A stretch of 64,000 nucleotides of DNA, taken from the NCBI GenBank assembly GCA_022266195.1, contig WHVY01000005.1, positions 5,952,001-6,016,000 on the forward strand, written 5' to 3'. A model generated the notes under the pieces. The model was not told the origin of the DNA. It did not search any database and was given only the letters and a program-made list of their open reading frames with translations. Both the position numbers and the translations under genes were made by a program. Positions within the stretch are counted from its first letter, which is position 1. Every line of letters begins with the position of its first letter. This document shows positions 35,197-49,100 of this stretch, piece after piece. The DNA comes from Tetranychus cinnabarinus. Taxonomy: Eukaryota > Arthropoda > Arachnida > Trombidiformes > Tetranychidae.

Positions 35197-36536
35197 TAAT
35201 AAATTTTATGATAATAATAAATGATTATAATAATATGAAATTTCAATGCTATTTTTTCGCTTTTTACTAAATCTATTTACTTCTAACATTTTTCCGCTAA
35301 ACCATCAGAATTATTTATTCAATTTCTATTTTGAGGACTTGCTTAATTTTTTTTGATTGTTTCATACTTTCATGTTTTATTTAATCAAAGCTGTCGTTAT
35401 TTTCACATCGAGCCTTACTTCATTGACAGATTTATATCGCAGAATTTTTATTCAAATAATGGCTGTCTAACTAACTTTCAGTAATTTTAACTGAAACCGG
35501 CTCACACTAACTTAGATACGATGTAGAGTTAGTCAAAGTTAAACTGGCTTCATCGGAATCATTTTTTATTTTTAAGAAAAAACTGTCGATTGATGCAACA
35601 ATGAAATAAAAGAATGAGCAAAAGTGTTCCAACATAATACATTGCATGCTTTCACCTGTTGATATTGTTGGTGCAAAAGAAAGGCATTCAAGTAATGATG
35701 AGTTTATCAGCAAACAAATTAATGAAAACAGGTAATGAACCAAATAAAATAACATAATACACTTGACAAGGCTAGAGCAAGCAATGAACTTTTTGCTGTC
35801 GTATGATTACCGTAATGGTAATGCATAATGATATACACAAGGAAAAAGAAGTTAATAAGGCAACTCATTGTTAAGTTAGTTAACAATAATTTCACATCAA
35901 TTTTCGGCTGAACCCAGATAGACATTAGATAAACATAAAGATATTTGATGACATTTATTATTAATAACATTTCGCCCTTTTTACTAGAAAAAATGATGAT
36001 CAATTGTTAATAAGTTTCTCTTCTTGTTATTAATTTAACAACACTTGCTGCCAGGATTAAATTGAAACTTTCAACCCTTTCGAACAAGTTGTCTTAATCT
36101 TTACCTTTCTCTGTAAATCGTACAAAATAAATCATTTTTTGCGTGTAAATCTTTTCAGTGTTTACATCGTAACAACATTGTTGTTTTTTGTGTTTAAAAA
36201 CCGTCTCGATTTTTCGTTATTTACTTTCAACATTTATTTTCAACCTTTTTTCTCATTCTTTAGATGATTCAGAATTGCGCATGAATTAGTTGCCATGAAA
36301 GTAAAGAGTAAAAAAAGCATTTCGTTTCTCATACCATAAGGTTTATTTAGGAAACTCAGTTAATCATGATGATAACTAGTTGCATCAACTTGTGGAAGTT
36401 TATCATCAAGTTCAGCATTGAAATGAATCCATTCTAATATATTTATTACATTGAGATTGATGACTGTTCACCAGTTTGAAAGAGTCTTGGTTTCACCTTT
36501 TCTCTCTGTTTAACTTTTCTGGTCTCAACATTTCAG
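35197..36536. other. Upstream region of the receptor gene
   Basis: AT-rich. TTTCAG ending at 36536 could be the acceptor of a 5' UTR exon leading to the ATG at 36552. No upstream exon or TATA box could be picked with confidence. Confidence 0.5.
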
Positions 36537-36551
36537 GATAACTGTTTAATA

Positions 36552-37117
36552 ATGTTTGCTGATGAACCATTTTCGGATAGATATGATGATACAGTTTATC
36601 TTGTTAATGTTTATAACGAAAATGTCAACTTTATCAACTCAACTGATGAGTTAACCAATTTAACTAATTGTTTACTTCAATCGTACCAACCGGATTTATT
36701 TAAACTTTGTTTCAGTGCCTTTAGTGATTCAACACTTTTACCCTCATTCATTGCAAGTCTTAATTTAAATTACATCAAATCAAGTGATACTTTGCGTCCA
36801 TTTGTCCCATCATTGGGTTTACAGTTTTTCTGGACAGTTATATTCAGTTTAAATGTTATCTCTTCCATAATTGGTAATCTAATTGTTATCCTAATAATTT
36901 GTGGATACAAACAGATGAGAACCAAAACAAACTTGTTTCTTCTCAATTTATCGGTTGCCGATCTCATGATGGCCACTTTCAATACAATGTTTAACTTTAT
37001 TTTTATGCTTAAAAGCCATTGGCCATTTGGTACAACTTATTGTATAATCAACAATTTCCTCTCTTCGGTAGCAACATCATCTTCAGTCTTCACAATCACG
37101 GTCACTTGCTTTGACAG
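36552..37117 (+). CDS. TkR86C: Receptor first coding exon, version A
   Basis: Encodes an 81-residue unique extracellular N-terminus (starts MFADEPFSDR) with NST and NLT glycosylation sequons and two Cys. The part shared with version B follows, from RPFVPSLG through TM1-TM3 to the Arg of DRY. A 5' acceptor-like TTTCAG lies 16 bases upstream of the ATG. The donor GTAAAG at 37118 splices in phase 2 to 53886. Confidence 0.85.
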
Positions 37118-40100
37118 GTAAAGTTCATTAAATGCAATATCAAACCATTTGAATAGTATCTTGTTACTTGATTAATAAAATACTTGAACTGATTATATAG
37201 CTTCAGTTATGCCATTTACTGTTACCGAAATAGAGTTAGACAATTCATCAGATAACATTCAATCCATGCAATCAAATATCGAATTATTTTCAATTCGATT
37301 TAAACATATAATTCTGATTACATGATACCCTTATTGGCTTGGGAATCCAATAAGACTGGAGATTATTGCTATGAAAATGATTATGTTGCCTGGTATCATC
37401 TTGTGTTTATAAAATTTAATTTGCCAAAGTGGTGATGCAATGGTGATTTTTTCTCGATTTGATACACTTCCAAGAGAAACCTTCATTGCTATTACTTTTC
37501 TCATTCTGGATGAGTTTTCTCATTGATTAATTTGCTCGATTAATACAAGCTCGTTCCACAGCATGAAAATGGTCCAACAAGAATCAGTAAAAGTGAATTT
37601 TCAAATTGACTAAGCTGAGCCAAAATGTTCGCTTCGCTTTGCTACGCTTCAATAGTAAAAATGATGTAAATAATGAAATAACAAGTAAACTGTAAATGGT
37701 ACAGAGAGTGTTGATAATTTTCTTATTAATCCATAATGGATTACGAATGGATTGAAAATAAAAAGATCAGAATTTTGACAGTTTCAGACGATAACTAACG
37801 TTAGTGAACGGAAAATTTGAGCCGCTTTGGGGAAAAATTATATCTCACTTAAGTTTGAAGGCGATCTGAGGTAGAGGCTGATGTAAAGAATAGCCGATTC
37901 TCTCTTCTCTCAGTCAGCATTCTTCACTTGACATATCATTAGTTTATCAATGATTCACAAGATTGGCTACTTGATGAATTGTCATCTGTAGAACTGTGTA
38001 CAGCTAAAAACGAGATAACCTCTGTACTTTTGAAAACCTTGATGATGATTCAATGGGGGTTCATTAATATTTGTAAAGATCTTTAACCTAATCTCTCAAG
38101 GATATCGTGCATAGATTTTAGATTATCTGAAAGTGGATGGAAAATCTATTACGAGTTTTTGATTTTCTCAAAATACCTTCGATTACTGAAAAATTACGAA
38201 AAATTACAATTTTATTTCCCTTTTGTCGAATTAAATTCGAATAGAATCCTAATGAGTGTCACATGAGTTAACATGTTTCAACTGAATGTTTGCATGCTAC
38301 CAGTTGATCTTCATTTGGTTACGATCAATGTCAAAATGGAATGTAGTAAATTTAATTTGAAAGTAGATTCAACAGTTGGTTCTGCATATTATTGGCTTGG
38401 AGTTTTTTAATTAATTTGAAAAGTGTTGTTGTCTAATTGGGAAATCTGTAATCAATAAAACTACAAAATAAGTAAATAAATGTTAGACTCAAGAGTGAAA
38501 ACTGTCAATGATTGGAAACATTTACCAGTCTTGACGGCGTAATTTGACAATTTGAGCAACTTATGTTTTCCAGCTTATATTATCATTGTTATGTTAATTA
38601 TTCTGTTGATACAAAATGATTACATTTTAGTCTTTAGCTGCTCCGGCAACCTTATTTATAATAACAAAATACAATTGTTGCAACTGTAATATAATAGTGT
38701 TGATAAAAAGTAATGCTCATAATTCTTATATATTCATCTTCTTTCACTCCCAGTTGATAACAATAACTCTAATTTTTATGCATCCAAGTTGTTATTAGTT
38801 TTTTTCCTTCTCATTTATATGTTTCAATAAACATGATAACTTTTTGTGACTCAGTTTCCCAACCTTCTCAATCTACCCTTTACCATAGAGAATAACTTTT
38901 TTCCCCTGTAAATAAAGAAACTAATGCTTCTGTCCCTTTATGTATCAAATATACTTGAACAATTTTGTTCTTTTTTCAATCAAAATGGCTTTCGCTTAAC
39001 GACTAAATAAGCATAAACAATGCAAAATAAGATTACAAGCAAACGAAGCAAAATAAATGAAAGGGGAAAACAGGGAAACTTGGAAAACATGATCATTATT
39101 TTGATTGAAAAATTGGTTCGAATCTCATATTTACTTTTAACCATTTCAAGTCATTATTTTTCCTCCCTTGAAATCAATAGTCATGAAGAAAGAGTATAAA
39201 GAAATTTGATTTTTAATAACTTCTCACAAACAAATTTGCGAATTATTGTGTTTAAATATTGGCAATTCATCTAGAGTATTGATATTAAAAAATTTTTATT
39301 TAGACTTTTGTTTCTTTTCATGAAATATTAAAATTTTTCATTGAATAAAATTGCATATTTGAAAAGTTAACTTGAATACTCAATGATAGATGGCATAAGC
39401 ATCACTTGTTTATCGATAACGTCAAGTGTTCAATCGTTGATGAATCGACAATCTTTGGGTGAAAAATAACTTTCAAGTAAATATCCAATTATTGCTATCA
39501 GTTGAAGTGGACGGTTGGATAACAATCTAATAACACAATGAGGAGTGCTTATACAACAGTTGGATTGAATCCTAAAAACGCTCAAATGCTCAATTTCAAA
39601 TTAAGTCTCGGGTTTTATAAAATTGAACTTTCTGTTTTACTTTTTGTCAAAGTATTTTTGAAATATTAAATGTTCGTATTAGTGAAAAAATTGACCAGCA
39701 ATCAACTCCAGAATTAGCTTCAATATATTTTATGTTATTTTCGGTGTTTTTGTTTCAGCGATTGATATTTTTAAAAGATCTTCTTGGTTGGAGACTGACA
39801 CAAAAGTCTTGCTAGTTGTGCCTTATGTCCGCATAACTGTTACGATGGTTTAACCAAAATTGGAAGTGAAATATTGTTGAGCAACAGAAAAATGAATAGT
39901 TATGAGGTTGGTTTTGATCAGATTAAATAACAATGAGAAAACAAGAGAACCATTCAAGGTCTGACCAGCCTTTGACCCACAGTTGATCACTACATTATCT
40001 CTTGATGAAGATGTTGAATGATAGTTGAAACGAGGATAAAAGAATGATCAAAATGAGAATCGATAGAAAGATTTATGAAGATTAATGAGTACAAATAGTC

Positions 40101-43100
40101 TTATTTAGTTAATCAATTTTATGTGGAAAAATATTCGCAAAACATGTTCGACAAGACATTTGTTTCAGTCGTATCATGATAATTGTCTCCCATGGCCAAT
40201 GGAGAAACAGTTTACTATATAATAGTTGAGATAAATACATTTAAATCCATTCGTTTAGATGAAATTGAATTTTTGTTTCAATTTTGTTCCCATTCATGAA
40301 TATTAAGCATCATAACTGACATATTTTCTTGAAATGGTTTTCATTGAGTTTCCCCTGAGTTTTTATTAAAATAAAGAATAAATGTTTAAATTGTTCAATT
40401 GGACTACTCGATGTATAGATTATGACAATGAAGTGATTGAATAAACCCAAGAAATCGAGTTCTTGGTGGAAAAAAATGTTCAGTAATTTTGCGCAGATTC
40501 AAATAGTTGGGAGTAAAAAAAACATCGAGCAAAAGTTATCCAAGCTCAAAAAATTAGACACTTTGCCCATGTTTACAGTCATGTAAAACTAGATAAATCA
40601 GTGAATTAGATTTTCATGGAAAGATATTAAAATTAAATGTTTTAAAATTGTTTTCATTGTCAGTGATTTTCAATGAACTTTAAAGTGAAACTTTTGAATA
40701 AATTTTAACCATGGATTATGCTCAGTATAAATCATTAGTAAACACATCTTGTGACCAATCAATTGTGACCGACTATTTGGATCAAAATGTAATTGAAAAG
40801 TGTTTCAGCAACAATCTGTATCTATCAACCACCCAATCACTAGTTTTGGTGTCGACCCAATCGACCCTTTCATCGACAGAATCGTCAACCACTGTCGATG
40901 GTTATCGTCCATTTGTCCCATCATTGGGTTTACAGTTTTTCTGGACAGTTATATTCAGTTTAAATGTTATCTCTTCCATAATTGGTAATCTAATTGTTAT
41001 CCTAATAATTTGTGGATACAAACAGATGAGAACCAAAACAAACTTGTTTCTTCTCAATTTATCGGTTGCCGATCTCATGATGGCCACTTTCAATACAATG
41101 TTTAACTTTATTTTTATGCTTAAAAGCCATTGGCCATTTGGTACAACTTATTGTATAATCAACAATTTCCTCTCTTCGGTAGCAACATCATCTTCAGTCT
41201 TCACAATCACGGTCACTTGCTTTGACAGGTAAATGTTATTCTTGTACATAAATCTTATATAAGTTCAATTACGTTTATCTCACTGGAAATTGTTTGTTCT
41301 TTTGTTATGAAACATGTTCAGTCTCTACGGAAATAAAGAGCAAAGGATTACCACTGAGATCAGATATTTCAATATTCCTCGACAATTAGGTTCATCAAAA
41401 GTTGCTTCTCTTACCAATTACTTCGACCCATTCAATTGAATCAATATTTCCAAAGAGACAAGAGACCATTTCAATTTGTAATTGATCCAGATGTCAAGCA
41501 AGTTTATCTTCTGTTTCAACAGAGAATCCAGTCAATATCAAGAATCTTACGAAAAATGTTTTCCATCGACCAATAAGTCGATAAAAGAAGAACAAGAATC
41601 TCTGTTAGAGAAGTTGAATGTAAATCTTGTGTAAAGTTGTTCATTGATTGCGATATAATTTGCATGAAATTCATTCCATTAACTTTATCCAAAAGTAGGG
41701 TTTCAATGCAACTAAATGTTGAGCAACTTTTGAGATTGTCGATATTAGACAATTTACTCAACTCTAATTGTAAATCAAAAATGAAAAGTAATTTAAAGAA
41801 CAATATTGATGAACTAAGATGAACTTGATCGCATGAAATTCAATATTTTATTCGAATTTTTGCTTCATGAGAATAAAGTATTTCTCATTTGGTTAAAGTG
41901 CTTTACATCTTAACCCAATCTTTCAACAGCAATGTTTCAAAATCGAACGAAAATTTCGATACAAAACATTTTTTCTGGAAACTTTCTTTAGATTGAATTA
42001 CCATCCAATTATCCAACATCGATTGAAGATGATTAAAGTAAATGAATAATCTTTACTCTTAATGAGTTTCTTGGATAATTTGATTACTATAATAATATGG
42101 CGAACAAAGAAAATCGTTGAAATTGTTGAACAGGTTAACGTTAAAAGTATTAATTATTAGCATATATTCAGTGGACACTGATGTAATTGATATGAGAACA
42201 TGATTTGAGTAGATAAATATATTAATAGTTGAAGTTTCAATCATATTGGATTACATGAAAAGAGGTTGGTCAAGATGATCAACAACAAATGGATCATTTA
42301 TCAGCAACATTATTTACAGGGAGAAATGAGATTCTCGTTGAGATTCGTGTTATTATCACTGCAATTTAGAGATGGTTCCAAGTGCTGTTGAGCATTTCAC
42401 TGAACCCATTTGCTTGGATAAATCAAAATGAATATAAAAAAAAAACTAGAGAGTTGAAGACGTTCAAAGAAAAGCAACTTTTCCAGATTTCTTTCTGTAT
42501 TATCTTTTCATTTCACAGACAATTCATTTCAATCATCACTCCACCAATGAATGAAACTCTTGTGAATACACTTTAATTGTAATTCAACATATGAACCTTG
42601 TAAAGTTGTTGAAAAACACTGTTATTGGATTAACCAATAACTCGAAACATATTGAATTTCACTTCACATCTTTATTTGGATGAAATGTCAGGCTTATTCA
42701 ACGATTCAATTCACGCCTTCTGTCATTTAACTTTTCTTGAAAATGTTTCTTGAATACTGTTTGTCAGCAAATGAGTACATTAATAACAATATTTACCAGC
42801 ACTTTCGATTTCATTTTCTTGATAAACTCATTGTTACATTGAAATAGATTAACTTTACGATTGTTGCGAATGAATAAATTAATAAAATGGAAATGATGAA
42901 AAGAGCAAATTCTTGTTGTTCGACTTTGAACGTTTTGATGTTTGATAACAAAGTGAAAAATGAAACTCGAAATGTTTATCATTAGAAGAAACTCATTTTT
43001 CTAAAACTGGGATTGACTGGGAATTGCATTTGCTGTACAATTTCATCTTACATCTTTTCACATTTCATCTTTTATCAAATCCATGATTGACGCTTTCCAA

Positions 43101-46100
43101 CGAAAATGATATTGAACGAATGATTAACGATTTTCATTTGAAATTTTTCTTCAAAACATTTACATTTTAAACTTTTGCAAGATTCAAAGTAAACTCAAAA
43201 GTAAACCTTTTCAATTTATTATAAAGAAAAACAGTTTTTCATGTGATTCATTTCTTCAGTTCAATTCCATCAACTTGGATTCTTTCGTTGAGACTTTTGT
43301 AATGCATTTCATGCAATTAGGTTAAAAGTGTTTTCGGACTTTTCAACTTGTAAAGTACATTTTAATATCACGATTGTTTGAAACAAAAAATCATTTAATG
43401 ACTTGCAAGTCTTCAGACTCGAGTTATTATCAAAATGGCTGCAAATTTAATATAAAAGGCTATCATTAAACTCATCATTATTGTGTTTTAATGGGAAACA
43501 GTTTAATCGTTTTATGCTAATTGTGCTTCACCAATTGAAACATGTTGAATGAAAGGTTACAATCATTTCCATTATGGCAATTATTGAGCAAAAAAAACCA
43601 ACTCTGGGTGATATTGGTTTCCACTAATTGGAGTCATTAAAAGTGAATGAGTTTTAAGTGTATTTTGCTAATTTATTTGTGACCAATGGGACACTTTGGG
43701 TTAATCAACAATCGACTAACAACTGACTAACAACTGACTAACAACTGACTAACAACTGACTAACAATTTGTGACTTGATTTTCATTTGTGTTAAGCTGAT
43801 CATAAAAGTCAATATGCATCTTCATCAAGTGTCTGCATTAGTTGGAAAACTGTTGATGAATCAGTTTCACTTTCAGTCTATAAATCAACATTTTCTCGAC
43901 TAAGGGTTGCAGTCCAAATGAAATTGACTCTAACCTCGTTTTTTTGCTCTCTTCATTACAATTGCGATTTTTGTCAATTGTTGCAATGTTCATTGAATTA
44001 TCTGAAACGATTTTTGCTAGGGAAAACAAAGGAAGATAGAAAAAAACGAAAAGATTCACAAGTCAATTAAGTTGAACCATCAAGTGAATAAGAGTATTGG
44101 AATGAAAAAGATGGTAAAAAAAAGAGTGAACAAGAGTAAAGAGAGTAAAGTTGATGATAATGAGGATGAGGATGAAATTGAGGAAAAAATTGTAAGTCAA
44201 TATAATGCGATAGGAAAAAAAGTCATTAGAGATTGAATTTATATCGAGATAGCAACTGAATTTATCAAATGACTTTTACGTGATTACAACCGTCTAACAA
44301 GAGTCTTCAAATTTTCATCAACTCACAGTAATTGTATCATTATTTAGAGACAGACGATGGACAATCTTGTAACCTCATTTGACCAGAAAAAAAGAGAAAT
44401 CCAAGAATTGGAAAGAAATGATCAGACAAGGAACAAAAAAATAGAAGCATCAATTTCACTTTGTTAGCACCTATAAAATTGTCCAATGAAAAAAAAATTG
44501 AAACTGAAATTGTAAACTTCCACACAAAAAATGATAAAATATATATACATTAGGAGGAAACATTTGCAATGGATTGGTTAAGCTGAGAATGGGAAAAAAG
44601 TCTGAGACTTTTTGTACTGGAAAACATTTTCTCGTTCAACTTATTACTTTTTATCAACTCTACACATTGTTGCAGTTAACTAACCAAGACAATTGTGATC
44701 ATCATCAACATTGATTTGTTTTCCTGTTCAGAGAAGAAAAGAGAAGAAAACAATTGTGTTTGTTCAACTTTATTCATTACATGAACACCATTAAGACTAA
44801 TTTTAAGGGACAATCAAGGTTCAAGAGAAGAGGCTAGAGTTGAACCCAAGAGATGCTAGGTTTAGCTTAATGGAAAGGTAAACAATTGGGTTTTTACCGT
44901 GAAAAATTATCAGCTTATTATTGCTCTTTGTTAACATTCATTTGGACAAAGATGGAGAAGGAAAAAGGTGCAAAAAAGATTAACCATGATTTGTTCAAGT
45001 TTATCATGCAAACGTTACAGGCATCAATCAGTGTTGCTAATGTTTATGATTATCTTCAGGTTTGTTTGTTTTTTTTGAGTTGAGTTTTTTTTTCTTTCTT
45101 CAGGTTTCCTGTAATTGAATAAACAGTGAACTTTGAGGTTAGGCGATGAAATGACGAGAAAATTTGAAATGAAAATCTTCTTTTCTTCTGATTATTGGGA
45201 TTGGAATTTCGATATTTTGATATTCTCGTTATGTAAACAATTTGCTTCTCCCAGCTAATGATTGATATTGACGAGGAAAACTTGGAGTTTATTAATGATT
45301 GCAAGTTTCAAGTTGAAGGGGAATAAAAACTCCCAATAATTAGGCAGCGAGTATAAAGTTGGAGAGGAAAGAAGAAGAGATAAAATGATTGAGAAAATGA
45401 TGGATAAATTTTGATAATGAACATGATGATGTTCCCTGGAAAATAAATATCTTTTCCATCATGAAAATCTTGAGAAATCTAATCATTTTACTCCTTCATT
45501 TAACTCGAACCTTAAGCTGATTCGAAAAGGTAAAACATTCTTTTCGATAAAATATTGTTTCAACATTTTCCTTCCTTCTGGTCTCATACAACTCAATATT
45601 GAACTGAAAATGAATTAAGTATAAACACACCCACAATATGCTTGATTTATTTGACTTTTTTGTCTTTAAATTAATTGTCGAAAAGGCTTTTGCTTTCTAA
45701 CAATTAACCAAATTGAGTGGATAGCAATTTAGTCTAATGAGAAACTTACATGAACATTGTAAATACAATGTTTGGGTTCAACAATAAATGACAATTTGAC
45801 GGGGAAAAAAAGGTTTTAGTACTTTTTACTTGTCAAGTTAGTAGATTTACAATATCGAGTTCGATGTGAGTTACACTTTTTGATGAGAAAAATCAGTGAC
45901 CATTAAATGTCCAAGTTGTTGATTTAATTGATAGAAGTGACACACTGTTTACCTTTGGGAGAAACTTGATTAGGTCAGGTACAAGTGAACTCGATGTGAA
46001 CAATTTTACAAACTAAATAAGTAAAAGTTTGTTGACAGTGAAGAGTTGACTTGCTTTACAAGAATCTGGTTGAATAGCAAATGACAAAAAAACGGATTCT

Positions 46101-49100
46101 TTTTGTTACAAGTGTTTGTCCAAGTTTCAAAATTCATTTACTTCGATTCTTTTTCGACTCATTTTGATACAAGTTTTTTGCTTTGCAGTGGTTAATTAGT
46201 TTCGATAAATGTTCAATTTATTGCTTGGTTTAATGGCTTTTGTGACAAAATTAGATTGTTATTGCTTTATATGAGGCCACCTTGTTACTATTATAAGATT
46301 AGCGAGAAAATTGTAATAAAATTTTTATCTTCTTTTATTCGGTAAAAGAGGCGAAAAGGTGGAAAATTATTTGAACATGGTTCAACAAGATTCCATCAAT
46401 CCTGGTACATCAAGTGAATTTGCATATTGATGTTCTTACATGGTTAACTGTGATCTTGATTAGCATACCCAATAAGTGGTAAATAAGACTAGACTAGTCG
46501 AGAGTACAAGCATTTTGTTTCCTCTTTTAAGCAACTCAAGGAAAAGATGAAAAAATGATCATCAAATGGAGAAAAGTTAATGAACATTTTTTGTTCCATG
46601 TAAAGGAAAAAAATTTTCAGAAGTTTTTGCCTCATGAACATCATCATTCTAAAAGTTGATTATTTAGTTTTTGCAAACTCGAGACTCTTGGAAATTAAAG
46701 TGTATTCAAGTGTAGTTTAATCACATTAGAAACGAATCGAAAGTTCAATTTTCAAGTTTAATTTACATTTTCCAAGTCGATATTGGTAAAAGCTTTTTCA
46801 ATATAAACTTCAATAATCAAATTGCTCTAATCTGACAAGTTCGATTGTCGATGGAGTTTAGTTCAATTACTTTGAATAAGACATTGTTTACGATTGAATG
46901 CCATTGATTAAGTTTCAAATCCAAATAGATTGCCTTTCGAACAACAAATTAAACTCATTTCCAGATTTACTGATGAAACTCGAAAACCAAAACCGAAGCT
47001 TTTCTCGAGTCATTGATGAGTTGATTGCTGACGATAAATTGAAACCTGGAGCAACAACTGTTAATGGACGAGTCTATTGCTTGCAAATGGAGTCCAAACC
47101 ATAAGAGGAATCACAAGACCGACACTCGTTTGAGAATGGATTCACTTCTGTAATGATTAGAAGATTTTGTCAGAATATTTTAGCGAACCATTTAGTCTCA
47201 GAACGAAGGGGACATGGTTTGCGCTAGAAGTTTCGTTCGAACACTTAAAGGAATTAATTTTATTCTTTCGTAGATTTGAGTCTTTTTTCTCGTTAACTTG
47301 TTTCTTTTTTTTAATAAAACTAAAATGTTAAAAGAAATTCTGTTAGAAATATCTGAGCAATGGTTATAAAGATGTAACTCAACTTGGAAAGTGTAAAAAT
47401 GAGGAAAAACATGAGAAATTGTGAAGCAAAAGTGAAAATGGTTGACAATTTAACATGAAAATGTAATATCTTGACCAACGAGGTTATGTTACTTCATCTT
47501 ACCTGAACAAACAGTGCAAAGTGCAATATTTTTAGATGAAACTTGAAACGTTTTTCATCGAATAAAAGATTATAATTTGACTGCAAAAGTCCATGAAAGA
47601 AATGATTGTTCATAAGAAACTGATTTTCAGTCATTTGATGCTATTATTTGTGAAATGTGACTCTCACGGTTCAGAGTTGAATATTGTCAACAATTGTAAC
47701 TTTGCTTCGTCGATTGAAATGAACTTTGAATATAAATCTTGTTCGTTTAATTGGTCCATTAATTTTTCCCTCAAAGTCACAAATAATTTTCACATTAAAT
47801 CTTTGATTAAACTTTACAGATTTCACTTTTCACTATAAAGTTTGGATTGATTTCATGTTTGATTTCCTTTGAATCATCCAAGTTTATTGTGCAGAATTGA
47901 TGAGAGTTATTCAAAGTCAATATGCGAAATGAAGGATAAATCATTCAATTGAAGAGTTTTACTTCCTTCCCTGTGACACATGATGCTTGTTGACTCAATA
48001 TGAATTTAGAATCTAATTTTAACGAGAAAATTTTCAAATCAACTTTTTTTCCTTCAACCATTTCCATAAACATTAATCTTCACTTGATTGACCAAAATGA
48101 CTTTTCAATTCTTCTTCAATTCTTGGTCTATCTAGAGGATAACAACTTAAAAATATTAATATCTTCAAATCTAATAACTCAATGAAAGTAGTTAATTAAA
48201 GAGAATCTGATGACACTTGAAAATTCCAATTCAACTTCAATTCTCCATCTTGTTGAAAACACTTTTCAAGTTCAATCTCAAAGCTTCTTCTGAAATTGAA
48301 CTGTGAATAGAAAGAAAAGTAAAATTCAATTTGAAAAACCATCGAAATTAAATGAAAGATTTTCTGGAAAATTTCTACTCATTCTTTTACGATTCATTGA
48401 ATTGTCGACTGAAGCTCATCCATTATCATTAAGAATACAATGTTACAAAAATATCGATTGAATGCTCGGCACATCAACTTGCTAATGTATTCACCTTCAA
48501 ATTGTTTCCCCTGTCACTTTGAAATATTAAATGTTCATTTCGTTTTCTGTAAAACAAACTTTATCATTATTCCAACAGCGATTTACAAATGAATGAAAAT
48601 ATTGATTCTAGGAATTCCTGAAAGTTGAATTAAATGTCGAGTCCAGCAACATATTTCACCAATAATGAACTTTTGGTGAACACAGAAAAGGCGAGTTGAT
48701 ATTTTTATCTTTTCAGTTGACTTTATTGATGCTCAAATGAATCAACATTCAACCGATATCATGCTGATAACGAGAAGCAACTTGTTGAAATTTATCCATT
48801 CTGATGAGATTATTAACAGTTGGAAAAGAGAGATAAAGGAAAATTCTTCAAGCCATGAAATTCATTTGGATGAACAAAGAGCTGCAAAACAATTGGAGTG
48901 AAATATTGTTGCAAAACTCCGAGTTAGCCAAATGATAAATATTTTAATGACAACTGGATAACGAAATTGTTCATGAGATAACTTTTGTCTTTTCCAAATA
49001 ATCATTATATTCATTATGCATCGATAAAGCTTTTTTATCTGAATACAAAAAAGAGCAAATTGGAAAAACGAAAAAAATGTTGAACTTTTCTGAACCAAGT

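Noticed and set aside
39113..39125. B-box-like GGTTCGAATC
   Set aside because: No A box at the right distance upstream and no tRNA fold around it.
46898..47104. 68-residue ORF in the long receptor intron
   Set aside because: Composition is fairly balanced, but there is no recognisable family, no splice partners and no promoter evidence.
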